A stretch of DNA of 64,000 nt from contig NC_081850.1 in NCBI RefSeq assembly GCF_963259705.1, forward strand, positions 35,263,892 through 35,327,891, written 5' to 3'. This DNA is from Myotis daubentonii. Lineage: Eukaryota > Chordata > Mammalia > Chiroptera > Vespertilionidae. The notes below the pieces were generated by a model that searched no databases, was not told the origin of the DNA, and saw only the letters and a list, made by a program, of their open reading frames with translations. Shown here piece after piece: positions 53,921 to 64,000 of this stretch. The position numbers were made by a program, and so were the translations under genes. Each line of letters begins with the position of its first letter. Position 1 is the first letter of the stretch.

Positions 53921-56153
53921 TCGCATAACTCTTCATCAAATCCAGCAGCCAGAGATTCCAGGAGGATGAAATACATGATAAAACCAGGGGACCTGTGATT
54001 ATGAGTCCATTTTTGCTTTAAATTGTGTACAACAGTCTGAGGCGATGCTGTGCAGGATACAGTGCCAATAGATCGGGCATTCTGTAAGCTCTTGGAAGGT
54101 GAAGACACTGGGGATAAGCAGGGCAAATCTACATCAGGAATAGATGTCAGTACCAATAAGGCAAAGTCACTGCCTTTTCCAGAGTGGAAGGGTTCTAAAG
54201 TAATCAACCTGAAACCAGCTCCCTGTATGGTCTCCCTAGGGATGGTGCCATATTGAGGGCTCTGTATTGATTGATTGTGTTGGTAAGTTGCCTTCGGCAG
54301 AAGTAGCTACCCAATCCTTGATGAGGGACAGCTCATTTGGGTCAATCCAAACTTTCTATTCCTGCTACCACGACCACTCTGTTTAGTGGTCCATTGCAAA
54401 AGAGGGAGCCAACAAGACACGAATTGGCATCTACAGGATGGATCATTCTAGTGCAGAGAAGTTGAAAGATTTATCTGCTCTCAGCTGTCCGACTTTGGCT
54501 CTCCAGTGACTCCATACTTTATCTTTACTCTCCAGACACCACTAGCAACCACTGAAATGGCAGCTTGTAGAACCCGGATCCCTGCAGAATGGTTCTTTGC
54601 ACTCTTGGCCCTGCTGGAAGCTCTGAGTCAATCAGTAATTTGGTTGCAAAAATATTCCCAAGCACAGTATCTGCCATCACCCAAATTCAAAAAAGATACA
54701 CAGGCATCGTGCCTCTTTCTTAACGGTAGCAAGTGAGAGGTGCAGACAATTTCCCTTCTACATTAGAATAGATTGCCTGTCAGATCCCTAACCACTGGAC
54801 CCCTGAAAACTTCACAAACAAGGCAGATCTTAAATATTATTGTGGGTTTTCTCCCAAACTATGGCATGAGTATTTCTCACCAGAGCAGCTAGGAATACTC
54901 CACGTCTGGCTCACCCAGACCCCTTAACATGCCACCAGTGCAGTGGGTCAGTGTGTGCTCTGTGGAATGCCAAGAGGATGAAGATCTCTGAAGTTTACAT
55001 TATGGCCTTAAAGCAAGAGAGCAAATATATGCTACTGTCCTCTTAATGTAGTGACATTCTGCTTTCAATTCTTTCTATTGATGTGCATCAAAAAAACAAA
55101 AACAAAAAAACCACCATTCACTAAATGCATAGTGGACTATAGACCAAAGGCTATGTTGAAATACTGCCATAAATACAGTATACTACATCTTGCCTAACAG
55201 TTATGGTTGAGACAACTGCTGGGTTATGTTTATGGCACTTTACTTCCCTAAGTCTTCTGCTCTGTTTCTCAATTCAATGCCAAGGAACTTCATCTTCAAG
55301 TCATTTTTATATAAACTACCATATTCCAAGACCCATTTCTGTAGAATATTATAACAAGGTATCAAATTCTTCTCGATTCAACATATAGTCCATGCCTTCC
55401 CTCCCTCCCAATCCAACATACTCAGAAGTCATTCCCATGCCAATTTTTCTGAGGCCTGTCAGTATCCATCAGCCGGGTCAGACAATTCCCTTGGCTTATA
55501 GACTACTTTTTATAACTATTTCTTTACTTTCCCACTTTGGCTGTGCTGACTCGTGACTGTTTATTGGTCTTGAAGCAATGAGAGGTGTGGGGGTAGATAC
55601 TGGCAAGAATCAGCATCATCTTTTGAAGCACTTGCTTCGGGTGAAACCAGTACCTGGTATTCAGGCGAGGTGGGCTGTTCTCTGACTAATGGGGAAGAGC
55701 AAAGGAATCTGGGAGTTTTAAATTCTCAGGTTCACCCCTACAGATGTCACCATTCCATGTCTCAATGACACGCTCTATCAGGGCCTGATTTTCACATAAG
55801 AGGCCTGTCCACATCACACGTATAAAAGTCTGCTTTCCAGAGATCACGCTTTATAATTAGATCCTAGGTCTGACTTCCAGCACTTTCTGCCTGAAACTTT
55901 AGTTGTGCCATTACCTGCCCTGGAACAATCATTTTCTTTTCTGTGAGGAGCCCAGGGAAGCCAAAAATAGCTGTTACTCCAGAATACATGTAATTATCAT
56001 TGCCCTCACACCGATGAAATACCATTTACTTGATCGCTCAACACCTTGCTCTCCACATGCACCTCATCTCAACCAACCACAGGTGAAAACTTTAGTATTT
56101 AAGATGTCATTGCATATTAACAGCCCACTAACTGAGCAAAACATTCCCTTGTG
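53921..56153. other. Long stretch without recognised genes
   Basis: Over 2 kb with no identifiable exon. The texture at 54040-54760, with several 70-100-residue frames on both strands, could be an old processed or retroviral relic, but no motif can be named. An A-rich AAAAACAAAAACAAAAAAAC tract lies at 55089-55109. Confidence 0.45.
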
Positions 56154-56295
56154 CAGTGATCGGCAAACTGCAGCTCGCGACTCACATGTGGCTTTTTGGC
56201 CCCTTGAGTGTGGCTCTTCCACAAAATACTGACTTCTGCACATGGGCCACGAAGTTTCAATCGCACTGTGCGTGCGCGCCCGCACATGGTATTAT
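56154..56295 (+). mobile_element. Bat hAT MITE, right end missing
   Basis: Left terminus CAGTGATCGGCAAACTGCAG followed by 'ggccccttgagtgtggctct' and 'tccacaaaatactgacttct', the wording of a non-autonomous hAT family abundant in vesper bats. The expected right inverted terminus (GCCGACCACTG type) is absent, and the similarity fades after the alternating 'gtgcgtgcgcgcccgcac' tract at 56268-56285. No 8-bp TSD can be assigned. Confidence 0.65.
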
Positions 56296-57330
56296 AATAA
56301 TGGAAAACAGAGTTGAGGCACAAAGGATGGGAAGCAATGAACGTGATGTGTTCCCACCTGGACACTGGTTCACAATGAGCCATGAGGAGACTCAGCCAGT
56401 CTCTCAACAGGTTCTCCTACTCAGCCATGTGGGACACCTCCATACAGGCTCTTCAACTACGTCTGGGAATTCTGGGAAAGGTGTTCCCAGAAGAAATGAG
56501 CATAAACTGCAGGCAAGTTTGTAAAATCAAAGCCTTTAGTTAGAAAGGAAACTCAAGAGCTTATCTGGCCAACCCTTTGCTTCAATCATCCAAGCTTTCA
56601 TTACCCTGAGACCCAGAGAAGTTAGGCACCACCCCAAACCCCTCCTTCCCCAGTCTGCATTGCATATTCTGGTATTATTACCATTGCACTTTCCAATCAT
56701 TTGTAAAGTGCATATTCCTGAGGCCCGGAAGGCCTGTCTGTGTCAGGGCAGACTGACTCATGCCGCTATACCAACCACTTTGAAATCTCCTGGCTTTAGG
56801 CAACAAAGGTTTATTTCTGCTCATTGTAGTTATCAAGAACCTAGACTAATGCAAACTTCATCCTCACAGATGATTTCACCGTTTCTGTAGCAGTAAGAAG
56901 AGAAAATGGCAAATCACATGCTTAAAACTTCTACCTAGAAGTGACACGTGTCACTTTCACTCATATTTCATTGGCTTAAGCACAACACACTTAAATTCAA
57001 GAGGAAAGGAGCATGCTATTGTGTGCCAAAGAGGAAAAAACGCAGAAGTAATCAATAAATAATATGAATGACTCACCTTTTTTAAAACTTTTCATCTGCC
57101 CAATTCCTGCTCAAATGTAGGTCCAGGTCAGATGTTCTTCATTCAAAGAAGTCCCTCTGTTCCAATCTCCCACCTCCAGGCTGGGCAAGGACACGCCGCC
57201 TGCACGCCAGACACCGGGTACTCACCTCCGCCACTGCGCCAACAATTCAGCGTAGACCTCCTCTCTGCTCGTCTGTCTCCCACAGCACTGTGCCCCCCAG
57301 GACAGTAGCCAGGTCTCATGGATCACTGTG
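56296..57330. other. Mostly single-copy, one MIR-like trace
   Basis: 'ctgagacccagagaagttag' near 56607-56626 is a MIR/L2-type trace. No exon recognised. Confidence 0.4.
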
Positions 57331-57400
57331 GGCTCAGCACCCAGCACAGTGCCCACTGTACAACAGACACTCAATACATGTTTGTCGAACTGGATGGAAG
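57331..57400 (+). repeat. L2/MIR 3'-end trace
   Basis: 'cagcacagtgcccactgtac' and 'cactcaatacatgtttgtcg' match the common 3' end of L2/MIR. Confidence 0.5.
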
Positions 57401-58449
57401 TGACGCGACAGGACTGAAAATAAAACTTCCTTCTCATCAGCCTCCGTTGTGCCAGAACTAAGTGAAGCACCACGCGGTGTTAAGTCTTTTCTTAATGCCA
57501 GTCTCTCCTCTCCCGCTGCTTATCACATTAAAGTGGCACATTCAGGTGCTAAAAAGAACTCCCCCTGAGCAGAACCTAAATATAAACACTCTGGCCTTCA
57601 TCTGTTTTGCTAGTCAAGTGAACTTTGCATAAATCGTCAAGTTTGGGGGTTTATTTCCTAAACAGAATTCACCCAGCGAGGAATAGGGCCCGGATGGGGA
57701 ACGCAGCTCATTTCCCCAGCTCTTTGCGGAGACATAAATCAGGTCATAAGCAAAAGTCATTTGGAAATCTGATTTCTCTGTGGGCTCATCACTTCTGCTC
57801 TGCTAAGTGGGAGAATCCCACGAGCACCAGTCCTGCCTTTTCTGTGCCGTTAAGAAAAAGAAATTGTACTTACAAGTTTCCTCCAGCTCGGGCTCACTTG
57901 GTGGCGGTCGGGTCCACTGCAGGGTTGAACAGAGCCAAGCGCCGCTCTGTGGTGACGCTTGGCTGGCGGTAACCAGCGACAACACGCCGGCGCCCGCCCA
58001 CGCACACTCGCCCCAAGGAGACCAAGGAGCAGGTCCCGGGCCCTTATGCGAGGACTGGTTCATGGCCCAGCAGCATTGGTCCCACCTGGAACCTCATCAG
58101 AAACCTGGAATCTCCACGCCCACTGTGCACCTGTTGAATCAGAGCCTGCATGTTCGGCAAGAGGCCCAGGTGACTTACATTTTGAGAAGCACTGAGCTGG
58201 GTTCTGAACACACCTAATGGAGGTGTCTGGGTTAGTGTAAGGACAGCTGTGCCCATCACCACCCCCACCTGTCACATTGGGAGAGGTAAACACTTCTTTC
58301 CCCATGAAGCAAGCACAGCACAGCCTTTATCCATCGTTTAGGAGACAAGAGGGGCTTGAAGGTGAAGGGAAATTGTGGTGTATCCAAGGGTTTCAGTCAA
58401 ATTCTCCTGTGGGCAGCTCTCTTTATTTAAAAAAAAAAATATGAACGGT
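57401..58449. other. Single-copy with a CpG-dense patch
   Basis: No exon recognised. Positions 57888-58011 contain about 14 CpG dinucleotides in roughly 125 bases, far above the surroundings. Overlapping frames on both strands (57803-58217) come from this GC-rich patch. Confidence 0.45.
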
Positions 58450-58664
58450 TGCCCTGACTGGTTTGGCTCAGTGGATAGAGCGTCAGCCTGCGGACTGAAG
58501 GATCCCGGGTTCAATTCCAGTCAAGGGCGCATGCCCAGGTTGTGGGCTCGATCCCTGGTGGGGGTCATGCAGGAGGCAGCTGATCAATGATTCTCTCTCA
58601 TCATTGATGTTTCTATCTCCCTCTCCCTTCCTCTCTGAAATCAATAAAAATATATTTTTTAAAC
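58450..58664 (+). mobile_element. Ves SINE
   Basis: Head GGTTTGGCTCAGTGGATAGA, B-box-like GGTTCAATTCC, and tail GAAATCAATAAAAATATATT. An A-rich run precedes it. The TSD is approximate (AAAAATATGAACGG / AAAAATAGACGG). Confidence 0.93.
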
Positions 58665-59851
58665 AAAAATAGACGGCCAGTTTACTGTGGGGCAACACAA
58701 GAGATCCAACTTTGCTGAAAAACCATCTCCAAAGGCTCCAGGGGCTTCAGCGGCTGATGCTATGAGCTACGGCTGGCATCTCATCCCGGCCTGCACCTCA
58801 CATGAGGGTAGTGACAGGCAGGGAGCAGCAGGATTTGTGGGCTGGTTAGAACTTCCCAATTCATTATCTGCCCCACAAGCACAGAGACTCTTCTGTTCTT
58901 GTCTGACTGTTGTTTTCTGCTATGTGCTGTCTTATTTTCATGATCTCTCCCATCCTCCCTGCTCTCTCCTTCACCTCCCCCTTCCCCCCGCTTCACAGCA
59001 CTTTGGTTAACTGGGAACTTGATTATCCTGTGATATGATGTTGTCTAATCCATCATGTTTCCCTTTCTTGGTAGATTCTTTTAGTCTATGTCATTTCATC
59101 TACCCCGAGATGAAGGCATTTCTCTAATGACTTCTGCTATCTTTTGCTTATATTACTATATTGTTATACAACGACACTGCATATTTACTGTGTTCTTTTA
59201 CAAAGTGACTGATACTGACATGCAGAATATAGTTCAAAGAAATTCGGCATGTTAGGCTAGGCATGGGTAAACCTCTCGCCTCATCGATTGTCTCTGCACT
59301 CGCCTGGATAGTCCATCTTCCTATCTCCAATGGCAACTGACCTTCAGCCTACAATATATTCTAATCTCCTCCATCTTAAAAAAACACACACACTTTCCTC
59401 AATACTGTTCTCCCTTAAAGATACCACCCCATCTCTTTCTTACTTTTGGTGCCCTTTGCTATCTTCCCTGACTCCCTTCCTTTCTTTTGCAATGGCCCTG
59501 AAATGAACTTTCTAAAACTTAAGCTGTTACTGCACACGCCCTGCTGAAATCTAATGATGTTTTTCTTCCAGAGAGAAATTGAGGCAGACGTTGTCTTTGC
59601 AGCTGAGTCTCAGCACCACTTGACAACGGCACTTCACTTCTCCCCTGTTCCAATCACACATCCAGCCTCATGGTCCTTCCTAAAGGTTTTTAGACACAAT
59701 CATAGTTTTTCTTGCCCCATCCCTGTGTCCATTTCAATTCCTCTATGTAGATAGAATTTTCCTCAGCACCTGATGTGGTCCTGCTTGTTTTCTAAGACCT
59801 AGTACAGGTCCCTTTCCATGGTGGACCCTACAGATTGGCCTCACCTCTTTG
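58665..59851. other. Single-copy sequence
   Basis: No gene or repeat recognised. Confidence 0.45.
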
Positions 59852-59859
59852 TTCTAAAG

Positions 59860-60170
59860 CAGCAGTTCTCAACCTGTGGGCCGCGACCCCTTTGAGGGTC
59901 GAACGACCCTTTCACAGGGGTCACCTAAGACCATCAGAAAACACACATATAATTACATATTGTTTTGGTGATTAATCACTATGCTTTAATTATGTTCCAT
60001 TTGTAACAATGAAAACACATCCTGTATATCAGATATTTACATTACAATTCATAACAGTAGCAAAATTAAAGTTATGAAGTAGCAACAAAAATAATTTTAT
60101 GGTTGGGGGTCACCACAACATGAGGAACTGTATTAAAGGGCCGCGGCATTAGGAAGGTTGAGAACCACTG
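59860..60170 (+). mobile_element. SPIN/URR1-type hAT, non-autonomous
   Basis: Terminal inverted repeats CAGCAGTTCTCAACC and GGTTGAGAACCACTG. Internal text includes 'cgcgacccctttgagggtcg', 'tgattaatcactatgcttta' and 'gtcaccacaacatgaggaac'. The 8-bp duplications TTCTAAAG (59852-59859) and CTCTAAAG (60171-60178) differ by one base. No transposase. This is the longer internal variant. The name is from memory; the hAT-Charlie type is secure. Confidence 0.85.
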
Positions 60171-62484
60171 CTCTAAAGCATCTTGGCCATGCCCCTGTCT
60201 CATTCATTGCCATGTGAATGTTGACACTTCTGTAGTGTGAGCTTCATCTATGCTTGGATTTTTATTCTATTTGTCTTTCTATCTCAGCTTCCAGTATCAT
60301 GTCTGGCATACACAGGTACACAAATGTTTATTAAATTTCATTTCAAATGGATTCCAGGTGCGGGTTTCCCCCCAGTTTATTCCATATTTTATAAAATAAA
60401 TATATAATATCATAAGATGTTAGCAACTCAATCTGGAAAGAGTCATGTATGGAGGCATGACCTCCAGAAAGCAGGCCATGGCTTCAGGGAGGTGTGCAAT
60501 TCTGGGCGGGCCCCAGCCTCCCAGGGCAAAGGGGCCGTGGTAGCCCTGACCTTCCTCTCCCCTCTGCGTTGGATTTGATCTGAAAAAGCAACTCCTCTGG
60601 CTCCGTGGCTGCCAGAAATGACCCAGGATGATTTGACTGTTGGGTAATCATCCAGAGAAAATACTGGTCCCCCATCCCATCCCCCACTGGCCAGATATTT
60701 ACAGAAAACTAGGCTAAACTGGTGTGGGCAGCAGACAAGCCTCAGAGCTTGGGGGAAATTGAATAAAGAGGTAAGAGCTTAGAGAACCATGGATGGTTTT
60801 CACTGAAAACTTCACGTTTGCTTTATGGAGCAGGGGAACAGAGGCAGGCTCTGCTGGGAGCACCTTCCAAAACCCCCCTTCAGTCTCCCAGTCTCTATAC
60901 CGCCCTCTCAGCCGGCCTCCAAACTTCCTGTGTGTGGTTCGCTGACTGTGCTTAGTCAAGGTGTCGGAACCTACACTGTGATCAGATTAAGAATCCTGAG
61001 GGCTCCCTCCGGCTTGAACTGGCCTGTTTCATTTAGGGGAGGTCTTTCGTACACCTCACTGCTGACCCCAAGACCCAGAGGGAGGAGGGGGCGGGGTGGG
61101 CAGCAGCAATGAGCACTTGGCAGGTGCCTGAGCGTGAAATGGGTGCTCAAGAGTCTCGGCCTTTCTGATGCTCCAGTCAACTCTGCCTTGAGCCAGACAC
61201 CGTGGAACTTTCCTGCTCTTAGGAGAAACGCCCTCTCCCCGCACCTCCTGCTGAGCTCACACCATCATGAGATGAGTCTGTGAAAGGGGCAAGAACTTTG
61301 CTAAAACATAGTTGGATGTACTTGTGTGTGAACAAGTGGTCTTTATGTCATCTATGTAAATAATTGCAGTGCATGGTTTTTAAGTATTGAAATACTTGTA
61401 TTTTTCCTGGAGCAACACCTTTTTATATGAGTTATTTTTTTAAATTCTGAAATCTGGTGTGGTGTACAACCACAGGTATACCCAGAGAGTTATGTGGTGC
61501 ATTAAAATTTCAAAACCAGCAAAGCTGCACTCACTTCTAAGGCATTCGTCTCTGCTCCATAATCCTCCAGGGGAGAATGACAATGACAGTGGACGAAGCC
61601 GAGCTTCTATTGCAAGGAATACTTCTCTCTCCGGTTCAAAGACCTTCCGAAAAAGTGGAATATAAACATGATAGAATCCAAATGGATGCAGGTCACTCAG
61701 CAGCTACACAAGATGACACTGAGTCAAAGGCAAGCTGGCAACGCAGCCTCTGAATAAAGCTAGAACTGGCTGTCGATTGTGGTTTATGCAGAAGAAAAAG
61801 CTTTTCAAAACCACCTCCTCAAAGTTTTTAAACAAGAGATGAGATTACTTGCAAGTGTTAAGTTAGAGTTAAATATTTGGTGTCAGATTATCACTAGTTT
61901 CACCATTATCCCCCCTATGAAGTAACAAAGATTGATCAACAGTTGGAAGAATTTGCACCAAAATAGAAAGTAGGGAAAAAAGTATGTAAGCTGAAATTTT
62001 TAGTAATATTTAATTTTCAATGTTCCATAATTAATAAAGCTTTTCTTTTGATATAGAGTTTTTGAAGTATTAGTTATATTGCTCCTTTGTTCAAAAAGGA
62101 GAATGTGTGTCCCTAAAGGTACTTAAAATAGAAAAGCTGTTTCCTTTCTTCCTCAGTGTCTCAACTTGTCCTGGCGTTTTTTATTCGCTATTTAATTACA
62201 TTCTAAGAAAAATAAAAAATTTAAATTATTTGCATGAATTTTACCATCCGGCTTTATATTGTGCAATGCCAGTTTTAAATGCAGATTTAAGAGCACTTAA
62301 TTAATATGTGGAATCACTGACATGACACAGTTCGAATTCCGGAGCGCGCACATGTATGTATTTCATTCTTACCGAGCAGTGGAAGCCCTGCACAAAACTG
62401 ACTGCTCTTTTCAATTTCCCTTCTTGACACGTGCACATTCTACCAACACTCTACTTTCAGCGTATTGATGAGTAAAGAAGGAAG
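60171..62484. other. Long single-copy block
   Basis: No gene recognised. A weak L2/MIR end lies near 60297-60340. The AT-rich interval 61960-62330 has a conserved non-coding texture, with ATTTGCATGAA at 62228 and CTTAATTAATATG at 62297. The 68-residue frame at 61459-61665 has no known domain. Confidence 0.5.
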
Positions 62485-62492
62485 GACTAAAG

Positions 62493-62715
62493 CAGTGGTT
62501 CTCAACCTTCCTGATGCCGCGACCCTTTAATACAGTTCCTCATGTTGTGGTGACCCCCAATTTCATTGTGACAAATTGAACATAATGAAAGCATAGTGAT
62601 TCATCACAAAAACAATATGTGATTATATATGTGTTTTCCAATGGTCTTAGGCGACCCCTGTGAAAGGGTCGTTCGACCCCCAAAGGGGTCGGGACCCACA
62701 GGTTAAGAACCGCTG
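62493..62715 (-). mobile_element. SPIN/URR1-type hAT, short form, reverse orientation
   Basis: Inverted repeats CAGTGGTTCTCAACC and GGTTAAGAACCGCTG bound a 223-base element whose interior is the reverse of the 59.9-kb copy minus about 90 bases. The 8-bp TSD GACTAAAG is perfect (62485-62492 and 62716-62723), so the element is young. Confidence 0.9.
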
Positions 62716-62723
62716 GACTAAAG

Positions 62724-63660
62724 GAACAGGAAGTAGGGATTGCCCTATCTTTCCTTTTCCTTGTCATCATTTCCTGCTCAAGTGGTTGGCCACACCGCGA
62801 GGGACGCGGGTAAGAAAGGATAGCATGGGATTCCTCTTTTGTCCTTGTTTCTCAGATACCACTGCCTTCTTCTGTGTTGAAAGTAAGTTCTGGTTAGAGC
62901 AGAAAGAGTGGCTTCTCCAGGCCATCAGCGTCTCCAGTTGGTTGTAAAGGTAACACACTCCCCCTGTGCTCACTCACCTTGAACTCTCACACATCCTGGG
63001 CCCACAGAATTCTGTGCTCATGGGACATCTGGAACACTGCGAACAGGTGGCAAGGAACAGAGGCACGCGTGTTTTATGCGTCTCTTCTGCCCATGTGCAT
63101 ACTCCACTGTTCCACCCGGCTTCACTTACAAAACCCAAGTTCAAAGATAAAATTATTAAGTATTTCAAGACAGCAACAACAGAGCATGAAAACCAAGCGT
63201 GGGGCTCTTGTCCAGCGTTGGGGGGCGCGGGGGGGGGGGGTGCGTGGGGGGGAGGAGGGCCTCTGAGTGACAGCATGGGTACCACAAGCTGGCTCTAATC
63301 TGGGCATTTGAATGATGAGGCATAAAATGGGAGGTTAGGAAGGGAAATCTAGTCTGAGAAAAACAGGTGGTGTTTACAGGAGAAGGCACACATTCAGTAC
63401 CACAAAAATGTAGAGGAAATCATATTCTCTCTCAAGGGAGACTTCCTGTTGGATCAATGTCACGGTTGAGGGGCCAGGCTCTTGCTGACTGGGAATAGCT
63501 TATTCTCTTGAAAAAGGAGCCTCAACAGCAAGACAAGGCAGTTGTTCATTTTTTCTTTCTTCTACCAGAAAAATAAAGCTTACATTATACATCATAATAA
63601 AAATAAATGTGAAATTATTTTATTTTTGCTACATTTCTCTCAAAAGCAAAAAGCTCATGA
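62724..63660. other. Single-copy with a G-rich tract
   Basis: No exon recognised. G runs at 63219-63256 could form quadruplex DNA and generate three overlapping low-complexity frames per strand. Confidence 0.45.
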
Positions 63661-63663
63661 AAG

Positions 63664-63715
<52 letters not shown>
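63664..63715. repeat. (TA)n microsatellite
   Basis: About 26 TA units without interruption, likely highly polymorphic and able to extrude cruciforms. The frames crossing it on both strands are artefacts. Confidence 0.95.
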
Positions 63716-63718
<3 letters not shown>

Positions 63719-64000
63719 ATAGAAGCACCAGAAGATAACTTTCAGCTTTTGATTGCCTAGACGACATTTGAGTTTCTTTAATAAAATGATAAAGAAATAT
63801 TTCCACTTGATTGTTAGTTTTTTATATGAAACCATGTTTATTAAATCATGGTGTTATTACTTTCTCTCTCCTCTCCTTTATTACATGAAATACTGAGGCA
63901 GAATGCCGAGCACATAGGGAATTGTTTAGTAACACAGCTAATATTTTATGAAAGATTAATATATCTTTGCTTTTCAAATTGCTATCATGTGAGCTAAAAT
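63716..64000. other. AT-rich sequence to window end
   Basis: Nothing recognised. Confidence 0.4.

Noticed and set aside
54040..55900. Possible processed pseudogene or retroviral internal region
   Set aside because: The frames are short and no protease, RT, integrase or host-protein motif can be pointed to. Left as unannotated sequence.
57803..58217. Overlapping frames of 86-136 codons on both strands
   Set aside because: They arise from the CpG-rich patch, and no motif favours either strand.
61459..61665. 68-codon frame with a serine/arginine-rich end
   Set aside because: No splice-site or domain support and no homologue that I recognise.
63122..63389. Proline-rich minus-strand frames
   Set aside because: They are the translation of the G-rich tract at 63219-63256.

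Overview
The window is nuclear DNA from a placental mammal, almost certainly a vesper bat (Vespertilionidae). Three signals support this. There are fourteen tRNA-derived Ves SINEs with the head motif TGGCTCAGTGGATAGAGC. There are six short Helitrons of the HeliBat type, with TC(C)TATATAATAAAAG 5' ends and CTCTAG 3' ends; this group is known as a vesper-bat speciality. There are also young hAT transposons of the SPIN/URR1 type. The naming rests on remembered consensus sequences, not on a database search.

I recognise no host protein-coding exon, host RNA gene or promoter. The only sizeable reading frames with recognisable products belong to retrotransposons: LINE-1 ORF1p-like proteins in HAL1 (half-L1) elements near 5.7, 22.5, 33 and 34.5 kb, and the C-terminal two thirds of an L1 ORF2 protein at 24.3-26.7 kb. 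The rest looks intergenic or deeply intronic.

Layout. 0-4.8 kb: remnant of a HAL1/L1 ORF1, a Ves SINE, an MLT1 LTR and L2-like debris. 4.8-7.0 kb: a HAL1 with a long ORF1 and a 15-bp target-site duplication (TSD). 8.6-12.7 kb: a decayed sense L1M carrying a Ves SINE and a Helitron, then an L1M 3' UTR in antisense. 13-21 kb: mostly single-copy sequence with four Ves SINEs, L2/MIR relics and an MLT1 LTR. 21.5-28.6 kb: one very old antisense L1M ORF2 that has served as a landing pad for a HAL1, a Ves, a young L1 and another Ves. 28.6-31.3 kb: an older, multiply broken sense L1. 32.5-35.2 kb: two HAL1 copies back to back inside one TSD. 35-45 kb: mostly single-copy, with LTR relics and a Helitron beside a Ves. 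45-49.4 kb: ancient L1ME sequence hosting one Helitron and then three Helitrons joined head to tail. 51-54 kb: two Ves SINEs in one target, an L1M 5' region, and a MER5A-like hAT split by a Ves. 54-64 kb: mostly single-copy, with two SPIN-type hAT elements, a partial bat hAT and a long TA repeat.

The elements depend on one another only as mobile DNA. Autonomous L1 supplies the enzymes for HAL1 and Ves insertion, which fits their A-rich tails and long TSDs. The Helitrons and hATs here encode nothing and must have been moved by proteins made elsewhere. The points most worth a second look are the three-Helitron tandem at the centre of a CA/TG palindrome, the HAL1 pair under a single TSD, the two-heptad length difference in HAL1 ORF1p, probable 3' transductions on an L1 and a HAL1, and serial Ves insertion into one site.
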